Shown piece after piece: positions 1 to 5,422 of a DNA stretch of 6,056 nucleotides. The DNA is taken from NCBI GenBank assembly GCA_031549925.1, contig JAVBPA010000039.1:1-6056 (forward strand), in the 5' to 3' direction. Positions within the stretch are counted from its first letter, which is position 1. Each line of letters starts with the position of its first letter. This stretch comes from JAVBPA01 sp031549925. Lineage in GTDB: Bacteria; Bacillota; Clostridia; Oscillospirales; CAG-272. Below the pieces are notes generated by a model. It had not been told where the DNA came from. It saw nothing but the letters and a program-made list of their open reading frames with translations, and searched no databases. Both the position numbers and the translations under genes were made by a program.

Positions 1-1277
1 AAATAGAAATGTTTATTCACGGCGCACTTTGCGTTTCATATTCGGGACAATGCCTGATGTCGTCATTCATCGGAGGAAGAAGCGGAAACAGGGGAATGTG
101 TGCCCAGCCCTGCCGTATGAAATATAACGGTTCGGATTATCCGCTGAGTTTAAAAGATAATTGCCTGGCTTCCCATATACCGTCTCTTATTGAATCCGGT
201 GTTGCTTCGTTAAAAATAGAAGGGCGTATGAAAAGCCCCTCTTATGTTTATACGGTTACTTCCGTTTACCGCCGGTTGCTTTGCGAAAATCGGTGCGCGA
301 CCAAAGAAGAAAACGATTTGCTGGCGGATGTTTTTTCCCGGGGAGGTTTTACGGATGCTTATTACACGGGGAAAATAGGGATTCAAATGAACGGTTTCCG
401 ATCGGAGGACGATAAAAAATCAAGCTTTGAGAATAAAGCAAATTTCAGGGATTTAAACATATCACTGCCGAAAATAATTAACGAACGCAAGGAAATAAAA
501 ATTCCCGATAAAATATTTATTACCGATAAAAACAAATCGAAACTACCTTTGAAGCCCGTGCTTTCCGCTTCATTTTTATCCGCGGAACAAATACCGAAGA
601 GCCATTGTTTTGATATAGTTTATCTTCCTCTTGAAAGCTTTGACGGAAGATTTGCCTCTGGTGTGATATTACCGCCGGTGATATTTGACAAAAACATGGA
701 GTCCGTTAATGAAAAACTAAAAAGCTGCCGTTCTCTCGGAGCAAAATATGCCCTTTGCGGAAACGCAGGGCATATCGGACTTGCCAAAAAACATGGTTTT
801 ATCGTATGCGGAGATTTCAGATTGAATATTTACAACTCATCCGCGGCAAAATATTATGCCGGTCTGGGGCTTTCCGAGCTGATACTTTCGTCTGAACTTA
901 CCATGCCGCAAATGCGTGACATTTCCGCTTTAGCAGAAACTGAATCGGGTGAAAAAGTTTATATTTTAAAAAGCGCGGTTGTATACGGCAGACATCCTCT
1001 CATGCTGATGCATAAAAGAGTCGGATCGAATTTGCTCCGCGATAGGACCGGTGCGGTTTTCCCGGTTATACACAGGGGAGCTTTCGATATTTTATATAAT
1101 TCATGCGTGACATATATGCTTGATCAAACCGATAAATTAAAAGATATTTCAATTTACGGACAGCATTTTATTTTTACAAACGAAAACAAATCGGATGTTT
1201 TAAAAGTGATATCTGCGGCAAAAAATAAATTGCCGCCGGATAAAAATATTCAAATCAAAAGAATCCCGCAAAAATAA
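1..1277 (+). CDS. U32 family peptidase-like protein (RNA hydroxylase type), 5' end outside window
   Basis: The reading frame is open to the left edge: codons Ile-Glu at 3-8 precede the first ATG at 9, and that Glu begins the U32 signature E-x-F-x2-G-A-L-C-x4-G-x-C-x-M-S. The ATG at 9 is therefore internal and the true start lies upstream. Numbering from that ATG, four cysteines (8, 15, 31, 35) match the Fe-S ligand pattern of the family, followed by SLKIEGRMKSPSYV (67-80) and a SRGGFTDAYYTGK segment (109-121). The second half (about 215-400) carries YGRHPLMLMHKR and LRDRTGAVFPVI, typical of the longer clostridial members. Characterised relatives are not proteases in the usual sense: TrhP hydroxylates tRNA uridine 34 and RlhA hydroxylates a 23S rRNA cytidine. 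Which RNA is modified here cannot be told from this fragment. The gene is followed 26 bp later by dut on the same strand, so the two are probably co-transcribed. The family call is firm; the substrate is open. Confidence 0.9.
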   Translation, partial: IEMFIHGALCVSYSGQCLMSSFIGGRSGNRGMCAQPCRMKYNGSDYPLSLKDNCLASHIPSLIESGVASLKIEGRMKSPSYVYTVTSVYRRLLCENRCATKEENDLLADVFSRGGFTDAYYTGKIGIQMNGFRSEDDKKSSFENKANFRDLNISLPKIINERKEIKIPDKIFITDKNKSKLPLKPVLSASFLSAEQIPKSHCFDIVYLPLESFDGRFASGVILPPVIFDKNMESVNEKLKSCRSLGAKYALCGNAGHIGLAKKHGFIVCGDFRLNIYNSSAAKYYAGLGLSELILSSELTMPQMRDISALAETESGEKVYILKSAVVYGRHPLMLMHKRVGSNLLRDRTGAVFPVIHRGAFDILYNSCVTYMLDQTDKLKDISIYGQHFIFTNENKSDVLKVISAAKNKLPPDKNIQIKRIPQK

Positions 1278-1303
1278 AAGGATCGGAGTTAAACCGGAAG
1301 TTT

Positions 1304-1762
1304 ATGAACGAAAAAAAGAATAGAATAGATGTGCGTATAATAAAAATGCGTAATAACGCAGTTATTCCGGAATACGCTACAGAGGGATCGGCAGCGTGTG
1401 ATTTGTGCGCCTGCATAGAAGAACCCTTTATACTCGAATGTGGTATGATGATTCCGATTCCGACCGGAATTGCGATTTCGACAGGAAGAGATGACATAGT
1501 TGCATTAATTTTTGCCAGAAGCGGACTCGGAACAAAATACGGAATTACTCTGTCAAACGGGACAGGGGTTATTGACAGCGATTACAGAGGAGAAATGTAT
1601 GTTACGCTGGTTAACCGGGGGAACGCACCGTATACAATAAACCCGGGTGACAGAATTGCACAGCTTATGTTTGTACCGGTATTTTCGGCAAATTTTACTG
1701 TTACGGATAAACTTGACGAAACAAGCCGGGGAGCAGGCGGATTCGGTTCGACCGGAATTTAA
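1304..1762 (+). CDS. dut: dUTP diphosphatase (dUTPase)
   Basis: Hydrolyses dUTP to dUMP and pyrophosphate, keeping uracil out of DNA and supplying dUMP for thymidylate synthesis. It acts as a cytosolic homotrimer. All five family motifs are present in order in 152 residues, the usual length: EGSAACDL (27-34), ARSGLG (71-76), GTGVIDSDYRGE (86-97, with catalytic-type Asp91 and Tyr94), NPGDRIAQL (113-121) and the C-terminal RGAGGFGSTG (142-151) that closes over the substrate. The ATG at 1304 gives an N-terminus about eight residues longer than common. A GGAAG only 3 nt before it and a GGAG 15 nt before it are both poorly spaced, so the exact start is slightly uncertain; GTG at 1331 is an alternative without a good ribosome site. 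It sits 26 bp after the U32 gene and 42 bp before maf, all on one strand. Confidence 0.96.
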   Translation: MNEKKNRIDVRIIKMRNNAVIPEYATEGSAACDLCACIEEPFILECGMMIPIPTGIAISTGRDDIVALIFARSGLGTKYGITLSNGTGVIDSDYRGEMYVTLVNRGNAPYTINPGDRIAQLMFVPVFSANFTVTDKLDETSRGAGGFGSTGI

Positions 1763-1804
1763 ATAAAAATTATTGTAAAAATAAATACGGAAGCTGAAAA
1801 TATT

Positions 1805-2401
1805 ATGACCGGAAAAAAATTAATTCTCGCTTCAAAATCGGCAAGGAGAAGAGAGATTTTAGAAAATTTAGGGATTGAATTTGAAATTGCGGTACAGGAT
1901 GCGAATGAAACTCTTCCTTCCGAGATAAAAGATACTTCAAAAATTGTTTGCGGTCTTGCCTGCCGTAAATTTTATGCCGTTTCCGATATAGTTTCACCGG
2001 AATCGATAGTAATTGCCGCCGATACGGTCGTAGATTATAACGGTGAAGTTTACGGCAAACCCGATGATGTAGAGCACGCCCGTTTTATGCTCGGTAATTT
2101 GAGCGGTTCGACTCATTTTGTATACACGGGTCTCGCGGTCGGAAATAAAGAAAAACTAACCGTCGAGTATGTTAAAACGGCAGTAACATTCCGCAAGTTA
2201 ACAAACGGCGAGATAGATCATTATTTAAAAATACAATGCGTGACCGATAAAGCCGGAGCGTACGGAATACAGGATTTCGCCGGATTGTTCGTTGAAAAAA
2301 TAGACGGCGATTATTATAATATCGTCGGATTGCCTATCGCCCGTTTAGCTGTCATTCTAGCCCGCGATTTTGATTGTGAATTATATAGTTTTTCAAAATA
2401 A
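1805..2401 (+). CDS. maf: Maf-family nucleoside triphosphate pyrophosphatase (dTTP/UTP type)
   Basis: Maf proteins release pyrophosphate from nucleoside triphosphates, including modified pyrimidine nucleotides, and are regarded as house-cleaning enzymes; some are also linked to septum formation. The 198-residue protein has the N-terminal signature LASKSARRREIL (8-19), the AADTVV strand with catalytic-type Asp73 (71-76), GKP at 84-86, DKAGAYGIQ (148-156) and GDYYNIVGLP (168-177). Arg14, Lys55 and Gln156 fit, from memory, the residues that mark the dTTP/UTP-specific YhdE-like branch rather than the m7GTP-specific YceF-like branch. The start is supported by GGAAG at 1789-1793, 11 nt upstream of the ATG. 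Its position next to dut suggests joint cleaning of pyrimidine nucleotide pools. The family is certain; the substrate preference is an inference from a few residues. Confidence 0.94.
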   Translation: MTGKKLILASKSARRREILENLGIEFEIAVQDANETLPSEIKDTSKIVCGLACRKFYAVSDIVSPESIVIAADTVVDYNGEVYGKPDDVEHARFMLGNLSGSTHFVYTGLAVGNKEKLTVEYVKTAVTFRKLTNGEIDHYLKIQCVTDKAGAYGIQDFAGLFVEKIDGDYYNIVGLPIARLAVILARDFDCELYSFSK

Positions 2402-2444
2402 ACCATAACCACAAAATATTTATAAACACTTAAAACATTTTTTT

Positions 2445-3092
2445 ATGGATGATAAAACCATTTTTATAGATAATAAAAACACTCTTGAAATAATAGAATA
2501 TCTCAAAAAAAAATATCCAGAGGCAAGCTGCGAATTAAAATACAAAGGAGACCCCTGGAAACTGCTTATCATGGCGGTATTATCGGCGCAATGCACCGAT
2601 GTACGCGTTAATTTAGTTTCAGAAAAACTTTTTTCGCGTTACCCCGATGTATATAGTATGGCTTCTTGTGATATATCGGAGCTGGAAGAGTATATAAAAT
2701 CCTGCGGACTTTATAAAACAAAAGCGAAAAATATAAAATCGTCCTGCCGTACTCTTTGCGAAAAATTCGGCGGAATTGTTCCTGATACAATAGAGGAATT
2801 ACTGTCACTTGACGGAGTAGGCCGTAAAATTGCCAATTTGATTTTGGGTGATATTTACGGAAAACCCGCAATCGTATGCGATACGCATTGCATACGGTTG
2901 TCAGGAAGGCTTGGATTTTGTTCTCCAGATGAAAAAAATCCTTTAAAAATAGAACGTATTTTAGTTTCGGTCATACCGGAAGAAGAGCAGTCGGATTTTT
3001 GCCACAGACTTGTGTTATACGGACGTGAAATTTGTACGGCGCGTTCGCCTAAATGTGCCTGCTGCGGTCTTCCGTGCAGGGAAAGAAAATGA
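2445..3092 (+). CDS. nth: Endonuclease III (DNA glycosylase / AP lyase)
   Basis: Base-excision repair enzyme that removes oxidised pyrimidines from DNA and cuts the strand at the resulting abasic site. The 215-residue protein shows ILSAQCTD-type motif AVLSAQCTDVRVN (44-56), a helix-hairpin-helix SLDGVGRKIAN (121-131) with catalytic Lys128, catalytic Asp146 in VCDTHCIR, and a C-terminal Fe-S cluster motif. The cluster cysteines are 197, 204, 207 and 211, spacing X6-X2-X3. The last gap is shorter than the X5 of E. coli Nth, and an extra Cys206 lies within the motif. The ATG at 2445 is the only plausible start before the conserved N-terminal helix, yet it has no Shine-Dalgarno sequence: there is not a single G from 2389 to 2444. 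It follows maf by 43 bp. Its TGA stop overlaps the ATG of a possible small gene. Confidence 0.96.
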   Translation: MDDKTIFIDNKNTLEIIEYLKKKYPEASCELKYKGDPWKLLIMAVLSAQCTDVRVNLVSEKLFSRYPDVYSMASCDISELEEYIKSCGLYKTKAKNIKSSCRTLCEKFGGIVPDTIEELLSLDGVGRKIANLILGDIYGKPAIVCDTHCIRLSGRLGFCSPDEKNPLKIERILVSVIPEEEQSDFCHRLVLYGREICTARSPKCACCGLPCRERK

Positions 3093-3187
3093 TCGGATTT
3101 ACTTCTTCAAAAGGATATTTTAAAACATTAGGTTTTACTTCTTCAAGAGGATATTTTAAAGCATTTGCTTTTATAAGAATCAAATAA
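3089..3187 (+). CDS. Candidate 32-residue cationic repeat peptide, translationally coupled to nth
   Basis: An ATG at 3089 overlaps the nth TGA as ATGA, the classic arrangement for translational coupling. An AGGGA lies at 3078-3082, 6 nt upstream, inside the nth end. The frame runs 32 codons to TAA at 3185. The peptide starts Met-Ile and is then two consecutive 12-residue blocks, GFTSSKGYFKTL and GFTSSRGYFKAF, ending AFIRIK. It has six basic and no acidic residues, and is rich in Phe, Gly and Ser. The terminator hairpin begins 10 nt after the stop, so this would be the last cistron of the cluster. The DNA changes between the two blocks leave conservative or synonymous codons in this frame. I do not recognise the peptide. 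It could equally be an untranslated tandem duplication that happens to be open; there is no homology evidence either way. Confidence 0.4.
   Translation: MIGFTSSKGYFKTLGFTSSRGYFKAFAFIRIK
3095..3166 (+). repeat. Two-copy 36-bp tandem repeat
   Basis: Units 3095-3130 and 3131-3166 are directly adjacent and share 32 of 36 bases. The common core includes TTTACTTCTTCAA and GGATATTTTAAA. The differences are at unit positions 3, 16, 31 and 36. The period is exactly 12 codons and the duplication lies within the small open frame that overlaps the end of nth. It looks like a fairly recent tandem duplication that has drifted slightly. Confidence 0.9.
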
Positions 3188-3197
3188 ACAAATATAA

Positions 3198-3242
3198 TCG
3201 CAGGGATCGGATGAAAATTCCAAGCCCTGCGAGTTTTATTTT
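3198..3242. terminator. Probable bidirectional intrinsic terminator between convergent operons
   Basis: A perfect 8-bp stem, TCGCAGGG (3198-3205) with CCCTGCGA (3225-3232), closes a 19-nt loop in which GGA (3209-3211) can pair with TCC (3219-3221). On the forward strand it is followed by GTTTTATTTT. Read on the reverse strand it is followed by TTATATTTGTTTATTT. Either tract could serve as the U-rich tail, so one hairpin can end both the forward dut-maf-nth cluster and the reverse transketolase operon, whose stop lies 49 bp away. Confidence 0.8.
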
Positions 3243-3281
3243 CAATTTCGCAAAAATTATTTTATGCACCAATTGCTAAAT

Positions 3282-4229
3282 TCAGCGTTTCTTCGCTATA
3301 GCTTCTTTTGCTTTGGCGACCACTGATGCAGGGGTTAATCCGTACATTTCGAGAAGAGCCGGAACTTTTCCGCTTCTTGCGAATGTATCATTGACTCCTA
3401 CTCTTGATACGGGAACAGGAAAATCTTCGCACAAAACTTCACAAACCGCGCTTCCGAGACCGCCGATTATATTATGCTCTTCAGCAGTGACAACCGCTCC
3501 GGTTTTCTTGGCTGATTTTATGATAATTTCACGGTCTATCGGTTTTATTGTGTGGATGTTTATTATCTCCGCGTCGATTCCTTCAGCGGCAAGAAGTTTT
3601 TTCGCGTCAAGAGCAACACTTACCATGAGACCTGTGGCTACTATTGTAACATCGCTGCCTTCCGACATCATAACTCCGCGTCCGATTTCAAATTTATACG
3701 TTTCACGGTCAAACAGCGTCGGAATCGCAAGACGCCCGAATCTCATGTATACGGGGCCGTTGTGCAGTATCGCAGCTTCAACAGCAGCACGCGCTTCTGT
3801 CGCATCTGCGGGATTAAGTATCACCATACCCGGAATTGTGCGCATAGTACCCAAATCTTCGCAGCACTGATGTGTTGCTCCGTCCTCGCCGACTGTGATT
3901 CCGGCGTGGGTTGCGCCTATTTTTACGTTAAGATGGGGATAACCGACCGCATTGCGGATCTGTTCAAAAGCGCGTCCCGCGGTAAACATCGCAAAAGATG
4001 ATGCGAACGGGATTTTACCGGTTGTAGCCATACCTGCCGCGACCGCTATCATATTGCCTTCGGCAATTCCGCAGTCAAAAAATCTGTCCGGATATTTTTC
4101 TTTGAATTTTATTGTTTTCGTAGCTTCGGCAAGATCCGCATCAAATACAACAATATCATATTTCGCGCCAAATTCGGCTAGAGCGTCTCCGTAAGCTTCG
4201 CGTGTTGCGATTTTATCTCCGATTGCCAT
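3282..4229 (-). CDS. tkt: Transketolase, C-terminal subunit (pyrimidine-binding plus C-terminal domains)
   Basis: This is the second half of a split transketolase, which moves two-carbon ketol units between sugar phosphates in the non-oxidative pentose phosphate pathway. In 315 residues it has the Pyr domain with CGIAEGNMI (53-61), where Glu57 is the conserved acid that activates the thiamine diphosphate aminopyrimidine. The substrate-channel motif THAGITVGEDGATHQ (107-121) has His108, Asp116 and His120 in place of those of full-length enzymes. Arg10 and Arg163 align with phosphate-contacting arginines of E. coli TktA (alignment from memory). A transketolase C-terminal domain follows from about residue 185. 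The start ATG is preceded by GAGGAG at 4241-4246 (reverse complement), 11 nt upstream. It begins 32 bp after the stop of the N-terminal half, so the two are one operon and should assemble as an alpha2beta2-type enzyme. The Asp after THis in E. coli is Ala109 here, a common feature of split enzymes. Confidence 0.95.
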   Translation of the reverse strand: MAIGDKIATREAYGDALAEFGAKYDIVVFDADLAEATKTIKFKEKYPDRFFDCGIAEGNMIAVAAGMATTGKIPFASSFAMFTAGRAFEQIRNAVGYPHLNVKIGATHAGITVGEDGATHQCCEDLGTMRTIPGMVILNPADATEARAAVEAAILHNGPVYMRFGRLAIPTLFDRETYKFEIGRGVMMSEGSDVTIVATGLMVSVALDAKKLLAAEGIDAEIINIHTIKPIDREIIIKSAKKTGAVVTAEEHNIIGGLGSAVCEVLCEDFPVPVSRVGVNDTFARSGKVPALLEMYGLTPASVVAKAKEAIAKKR

Positions 4230-4261
4230 TTATTTTATATCTCCTCTCATAAATCGGCTGC

Positions 4262-5098
4262 TCAAAGCGCAGCGACAGCTTCTTGTATTTCAAGAACCGC
4301 TTTTTCGTACTGTTCTTTATTAGGCGCGCTGCCGTGCCATTTTACGTTGTTTTCCATGAAAGACACACCTTTTCCCTTAGTTGTCTTGCATATTATAGCA
4401 GTCGGTTTTCCGCTGCAGGCTTTTGCCGCTTCGACCGCCGCTTCAATTTCGCAGAAGTCATGTCCGTTGATGTTTATAACGTTCCAGCCGAAAGCTGCGA
4501 ATTTTTCGTCTATCGGAGCCGGACCTATTACTTCAGCAACCGGACCGTCAATCTGCAAACCGTTGAAATCGACAAAAATACACAGTTTATCAAGTTTATA
4601 GTGCGAAGCGAACATAGCGGCTTCCCAAACCTGCCCCTCTTCTACTTCACCGTCGCCCAGAATAGAATACACACGGTATCCTTTGTTTGTTATCTTTGAG
4701 GAAAGCGCCATTCCGCAAGCCGCGGAAAAACCGAGTCCGAGCGAACCGGTAGTCATTTCAACTCCCGGCGTGCCTTTCATATCCGGATGTCCCTGCAAAT
4801 AGCTGTCTGCCTGACGGAATGTTTTTAAATCTTCTTTCGGGATATATCCTTTTTCCGCTAAAACCGCATACAAAGCCGGAGCGCAGTGTCCTTTTGAAAG
4901 AACGAGCCTGTCTCTTTCTTCCCATTTAGGATCGGCGGGATTTATTTTCATTTCGGCAAAATATAAATACGCGAGTATATCTGAAATCGACAGCGAGCCG
5001 CCCGGATGTCCCGAACTTGCGCTGTACACCGCTTCAAGCGCACCGAGTTTGATGTTGGCGGAAATCTTTTTGAGCTCCGTCATCTTTTGTTGTTCCAT
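4262..5098 (-). CDS. tkt: Transketolase, N-terminal subunit (TPP diphosphate-binding domain)
   Basis: This is the first half of the split transketolase, binding the diphosphate and Mg2+ of thiamine diphosphate. In 278 residues it shows SGHPGGSLS (29-37, His31), SKGHCAPALY (68-77, His71), LQGHPD (101-106, His104) and TTGSLGLG (116-123). The cofactor motif runs from GDGEVEEG (148-155) to Asn179 in DFNG, and KWHGSAPN (253-260, His255) lies near the end. These match the positions of the active-site histidines of full-length enzymes, with the chain stopping where a full-length enzyme continues into the Pyr domain. The ATG has a near-perfect ribosome site, GGAGG at 5106-5110 (reverse complement), 7 nt upstream. 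It is the first gene of the operon, transcribed from the promoter at 5240-5268 through a leader of about 135 nt with two possible hairpins. Confidence 0.96.
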   Translation of the reverse strand: MEQQKMTELKKISANIKLGALEAVYSASSGHPGGSLSISDILAYLYFAEMKINPADPKWEERDRLVLSKGHCAPALYAVLAEKGYIPKEDLKTFRQADSYLQGHPDMKGTPGVEMTTGSLGLGFSAACGMALSSKITNKGYRVYSILGDGEVEEGQVWEAAMFASHYKLDKLCIFVDFNGLQIDGPVAEVIGPAPIDEKFAAFGWNVININGHDFCEIEAAVEAAKACSGKPTAIICKTTKGKGVSFMENNVKWHGSAPNKEQYEKAVLEIQEAVAAL

Positions 5099-5124
5099 TC
5101 TATATCCTCCGTGACAGAATTAAA

Positions 5125-5163
5125 ACACATTCCATTGTTTTTTATTGTTTTGGCGGAATGTGT
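5125..5163 (-). promoter_or_regulatory. Hairpin in the transketolase operon leader
   Basis: ACACATTCC (5125-5133) and GGAATGTGT (5155-5163) form a perfect 9-bp inverted repeat around a 21-nt, AT-rich loop. The loop contains two adjacent 10-bp repeats that share ATTGTTTT (5134-5143 and 5144-5153). In the reverse-strand transcript the hairpin ends 14 nt before the GGAGG ribosome site and is followed by TTTTAATT. This resembles a weak attenuator or an operator-like site. No known riboswitch class was recognised. Confidence 0.5.
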
Positions 5164-5199
5164 ATTTCAAGAAAAAGTAAAAGATATTTTTATCATTTT

Positions 5200-5223
5200 T
5201 GCGGTCCAAACTATTAAACCGCA
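5200..5223 (-). promoter_or_regulatory. Promoter-proximal leader hairpin of the transketolase operon
   Basis: TGCGGT (5200-5205) and ACCGCA (5218-5223) form a 6-bp stem with a 12-nt loop. It starts about ten bases after the predicted transcription start on the reverse strand. Such 5' stems can protect mRNA from decay. The GCGG of this stem could also pair with the CCGC at 5153-5156 (reverse-strand reading) in the second hairpin, so alternative folds are possible. Function is unproven. Confidence 0.35.
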
Positions 5224-5233
5224 GTTAAATACT

Positions 5234-5279
5234 ACAAAAAGTATACCTCAAATTTATTGATTTGTCAAATACTTTTTGT
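5234..5279. repeat. 46-bp composite dyad enclosing the transketolase promoter
   Basis: Outer arms ACAAAAAGTAT (5234-5244) and ATACTTTTTGT (5269-5279) are perfect 11-bp inverted copies. Inner arms CAAAT (5249-5253) and ATTTG (5260-5264) are also inverted and share the same centre between 5256 and 5257. The left outer arm covers the -10 box and the start region, and the right outer arm abuts the -35 box. This geometry suits a repressor that occludes or loops across the promoter, but the protein is unknown. Confidence 0.6.
5240..5268 (-). promoter_or_regulatory. Sigma-70-type promoter of the transketolase operon
   Basis: Read on the reverse strand, TTGACA (5268-5263) is followed after exactly 17 bases by TATACT (5245-5240). 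The -35 box is perfect and the -10 box has five of six consensus bases. Transcription should start near the A opposite 5233, giving a leader of about 135 nt. The match is strong enough to predict a highly active promoter unless repressed. Confidence 0.8.
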
Positions 5280-5282
5280 TAA

Positions 5283-5305
5283 TATTTATCGATTATCGAT
5301 AAATA
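5283..5305. promoter_or_regulatory. Perfect 23-bp palindrome, candidate operator
   Basis: Arms TATTTATCGAT (5283-5293) and ATCGATAAATA (5295-5305) are exact reverse complements around a single T at 5294. A further ATCGA at 5307-5311 gives a partial third half-site. It lies 14 bp upstream of the transketolase -35 box and about 65 bp upstream of the lipoprotein -35 box, where a regulator could act on either gene. I do not recognise the site as the binding sequence of a named regulator. Confidence 0.6.
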
Positions 5306-5361
5306 AATCGACTTTGAATGTTAAAATTATATATTCAAAAATTGATTTTAATATATTCTTC

Positions 5362-5378
5362 ATATGTCATTGACATAT
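5362..5378. promoter_or_regulatory. Perfect 17-bp palindrome over the -35 box, candidate operator
   Basis: ATATGTCA (5362-5369) and TGACATAT (5371-5378) are exact reverse complements around a single T. The right half contains the TTGACA -35 box of the lipoprotein promoter, so a dimeric protein bound here would block RNA polymerase. The regulator is not identified. Confidence 0.6.
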
Positions 5379-5398
5379 AGAAATAATTATAATAGAAT
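5370..5398 (+). promoter_or_regulatory. Sigma-70-type promoter of the lipoprotein gene
   Basis: TTGACA (5370-5375) is followed after 17 bases by TAGAAT (5393-5398). Transcription would start near 5405, leaving a leader of under 20 nt with GAGG at 5411-5414, 8 nt before the ATG at 5423. An overlapping TATAAT at 5388-5393 matches the -10 consensus better but has only a poor -35 box (TGTCAT at 5365-5370). Confidence 0.65.
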
Positions 5399-5422
5399 AA
5401 GTTTGGATGTGAGGTTATTTTT

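Larger units (their letters stand above)
5099..5422. other. Divergent regulatory region between the transketolase operon and a lipoprotein gene
   Basis: This 324-bp gene-free stretch separates two divergent transcription units and is strongly AT-rich. From left to right it holds the transketolase leader with two hairpins (5125-5163 and 5200-5223), the reverse-strand promoter in a composite dyad (5234-5279), a perfect palindrome (5283-5305), an AT-rich stretch with no clear signal (5306-5361), and a forward promoter with a palindrome over its -35 box (5362-5398). A short open frame crossing part of it is not believable as a gene, because it starts inside the transketolase gene on the opposite strand. 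Confidence 0.8.

Noticed and set aside
9..11. ATG at 9 as the start of the U32 gene
   Set aside because: The frame is open upstream to the edge and the preceding Glu belongs to the family signature, so this Met is internal.
1255..2871. Reverse-strand open frames opposite dut, maf and nth
   Set aside because: Each lies opposite a gene with complete family motifs and has no supporting start signal.
3091..3212. GATCGGAT occurring at 3091-3098 and again in the terminator loop at 3205-3212
   Set aside because: An 8-mer shared by chance is plausible here, with no conserved flanks and no third nearby copy of the full 8-mer.
3313..4001. Two forward-strand open frames (3313-3870 and 3552-4001) opposite the transketolase C-terminal gene
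   Set aside because: They are antisense to a complete, motif-rich transketolase subunit, have no ribosome site and show no recognisable domain. The skewed codon composition of the real gene explains their openness.
3282..4229. Loss of a key active-site Asp in transketolase (THAG instead of THDS)
   Set aside because: On recounting, the catalytically relevant Asp of the GEDG motif (Asp116) is present; the altered position is Ala109, and this form is common in split transketolases.
5099..5233. TPP riboswitch controlling transketolase
   Set aside because: The leader lacks the conserved CUGAGA-type and GCGUAGGGAA-type elements of that riboswitch.
4283..5260. Forward-strand open frames opposite the transketolase N-terminal gene, including one that runs into the intergenic region to 5260
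   Set aside because: They mirror a convincing gene on the other strand; the 5006-5260 frame also crosses the operon's leader and promoter.
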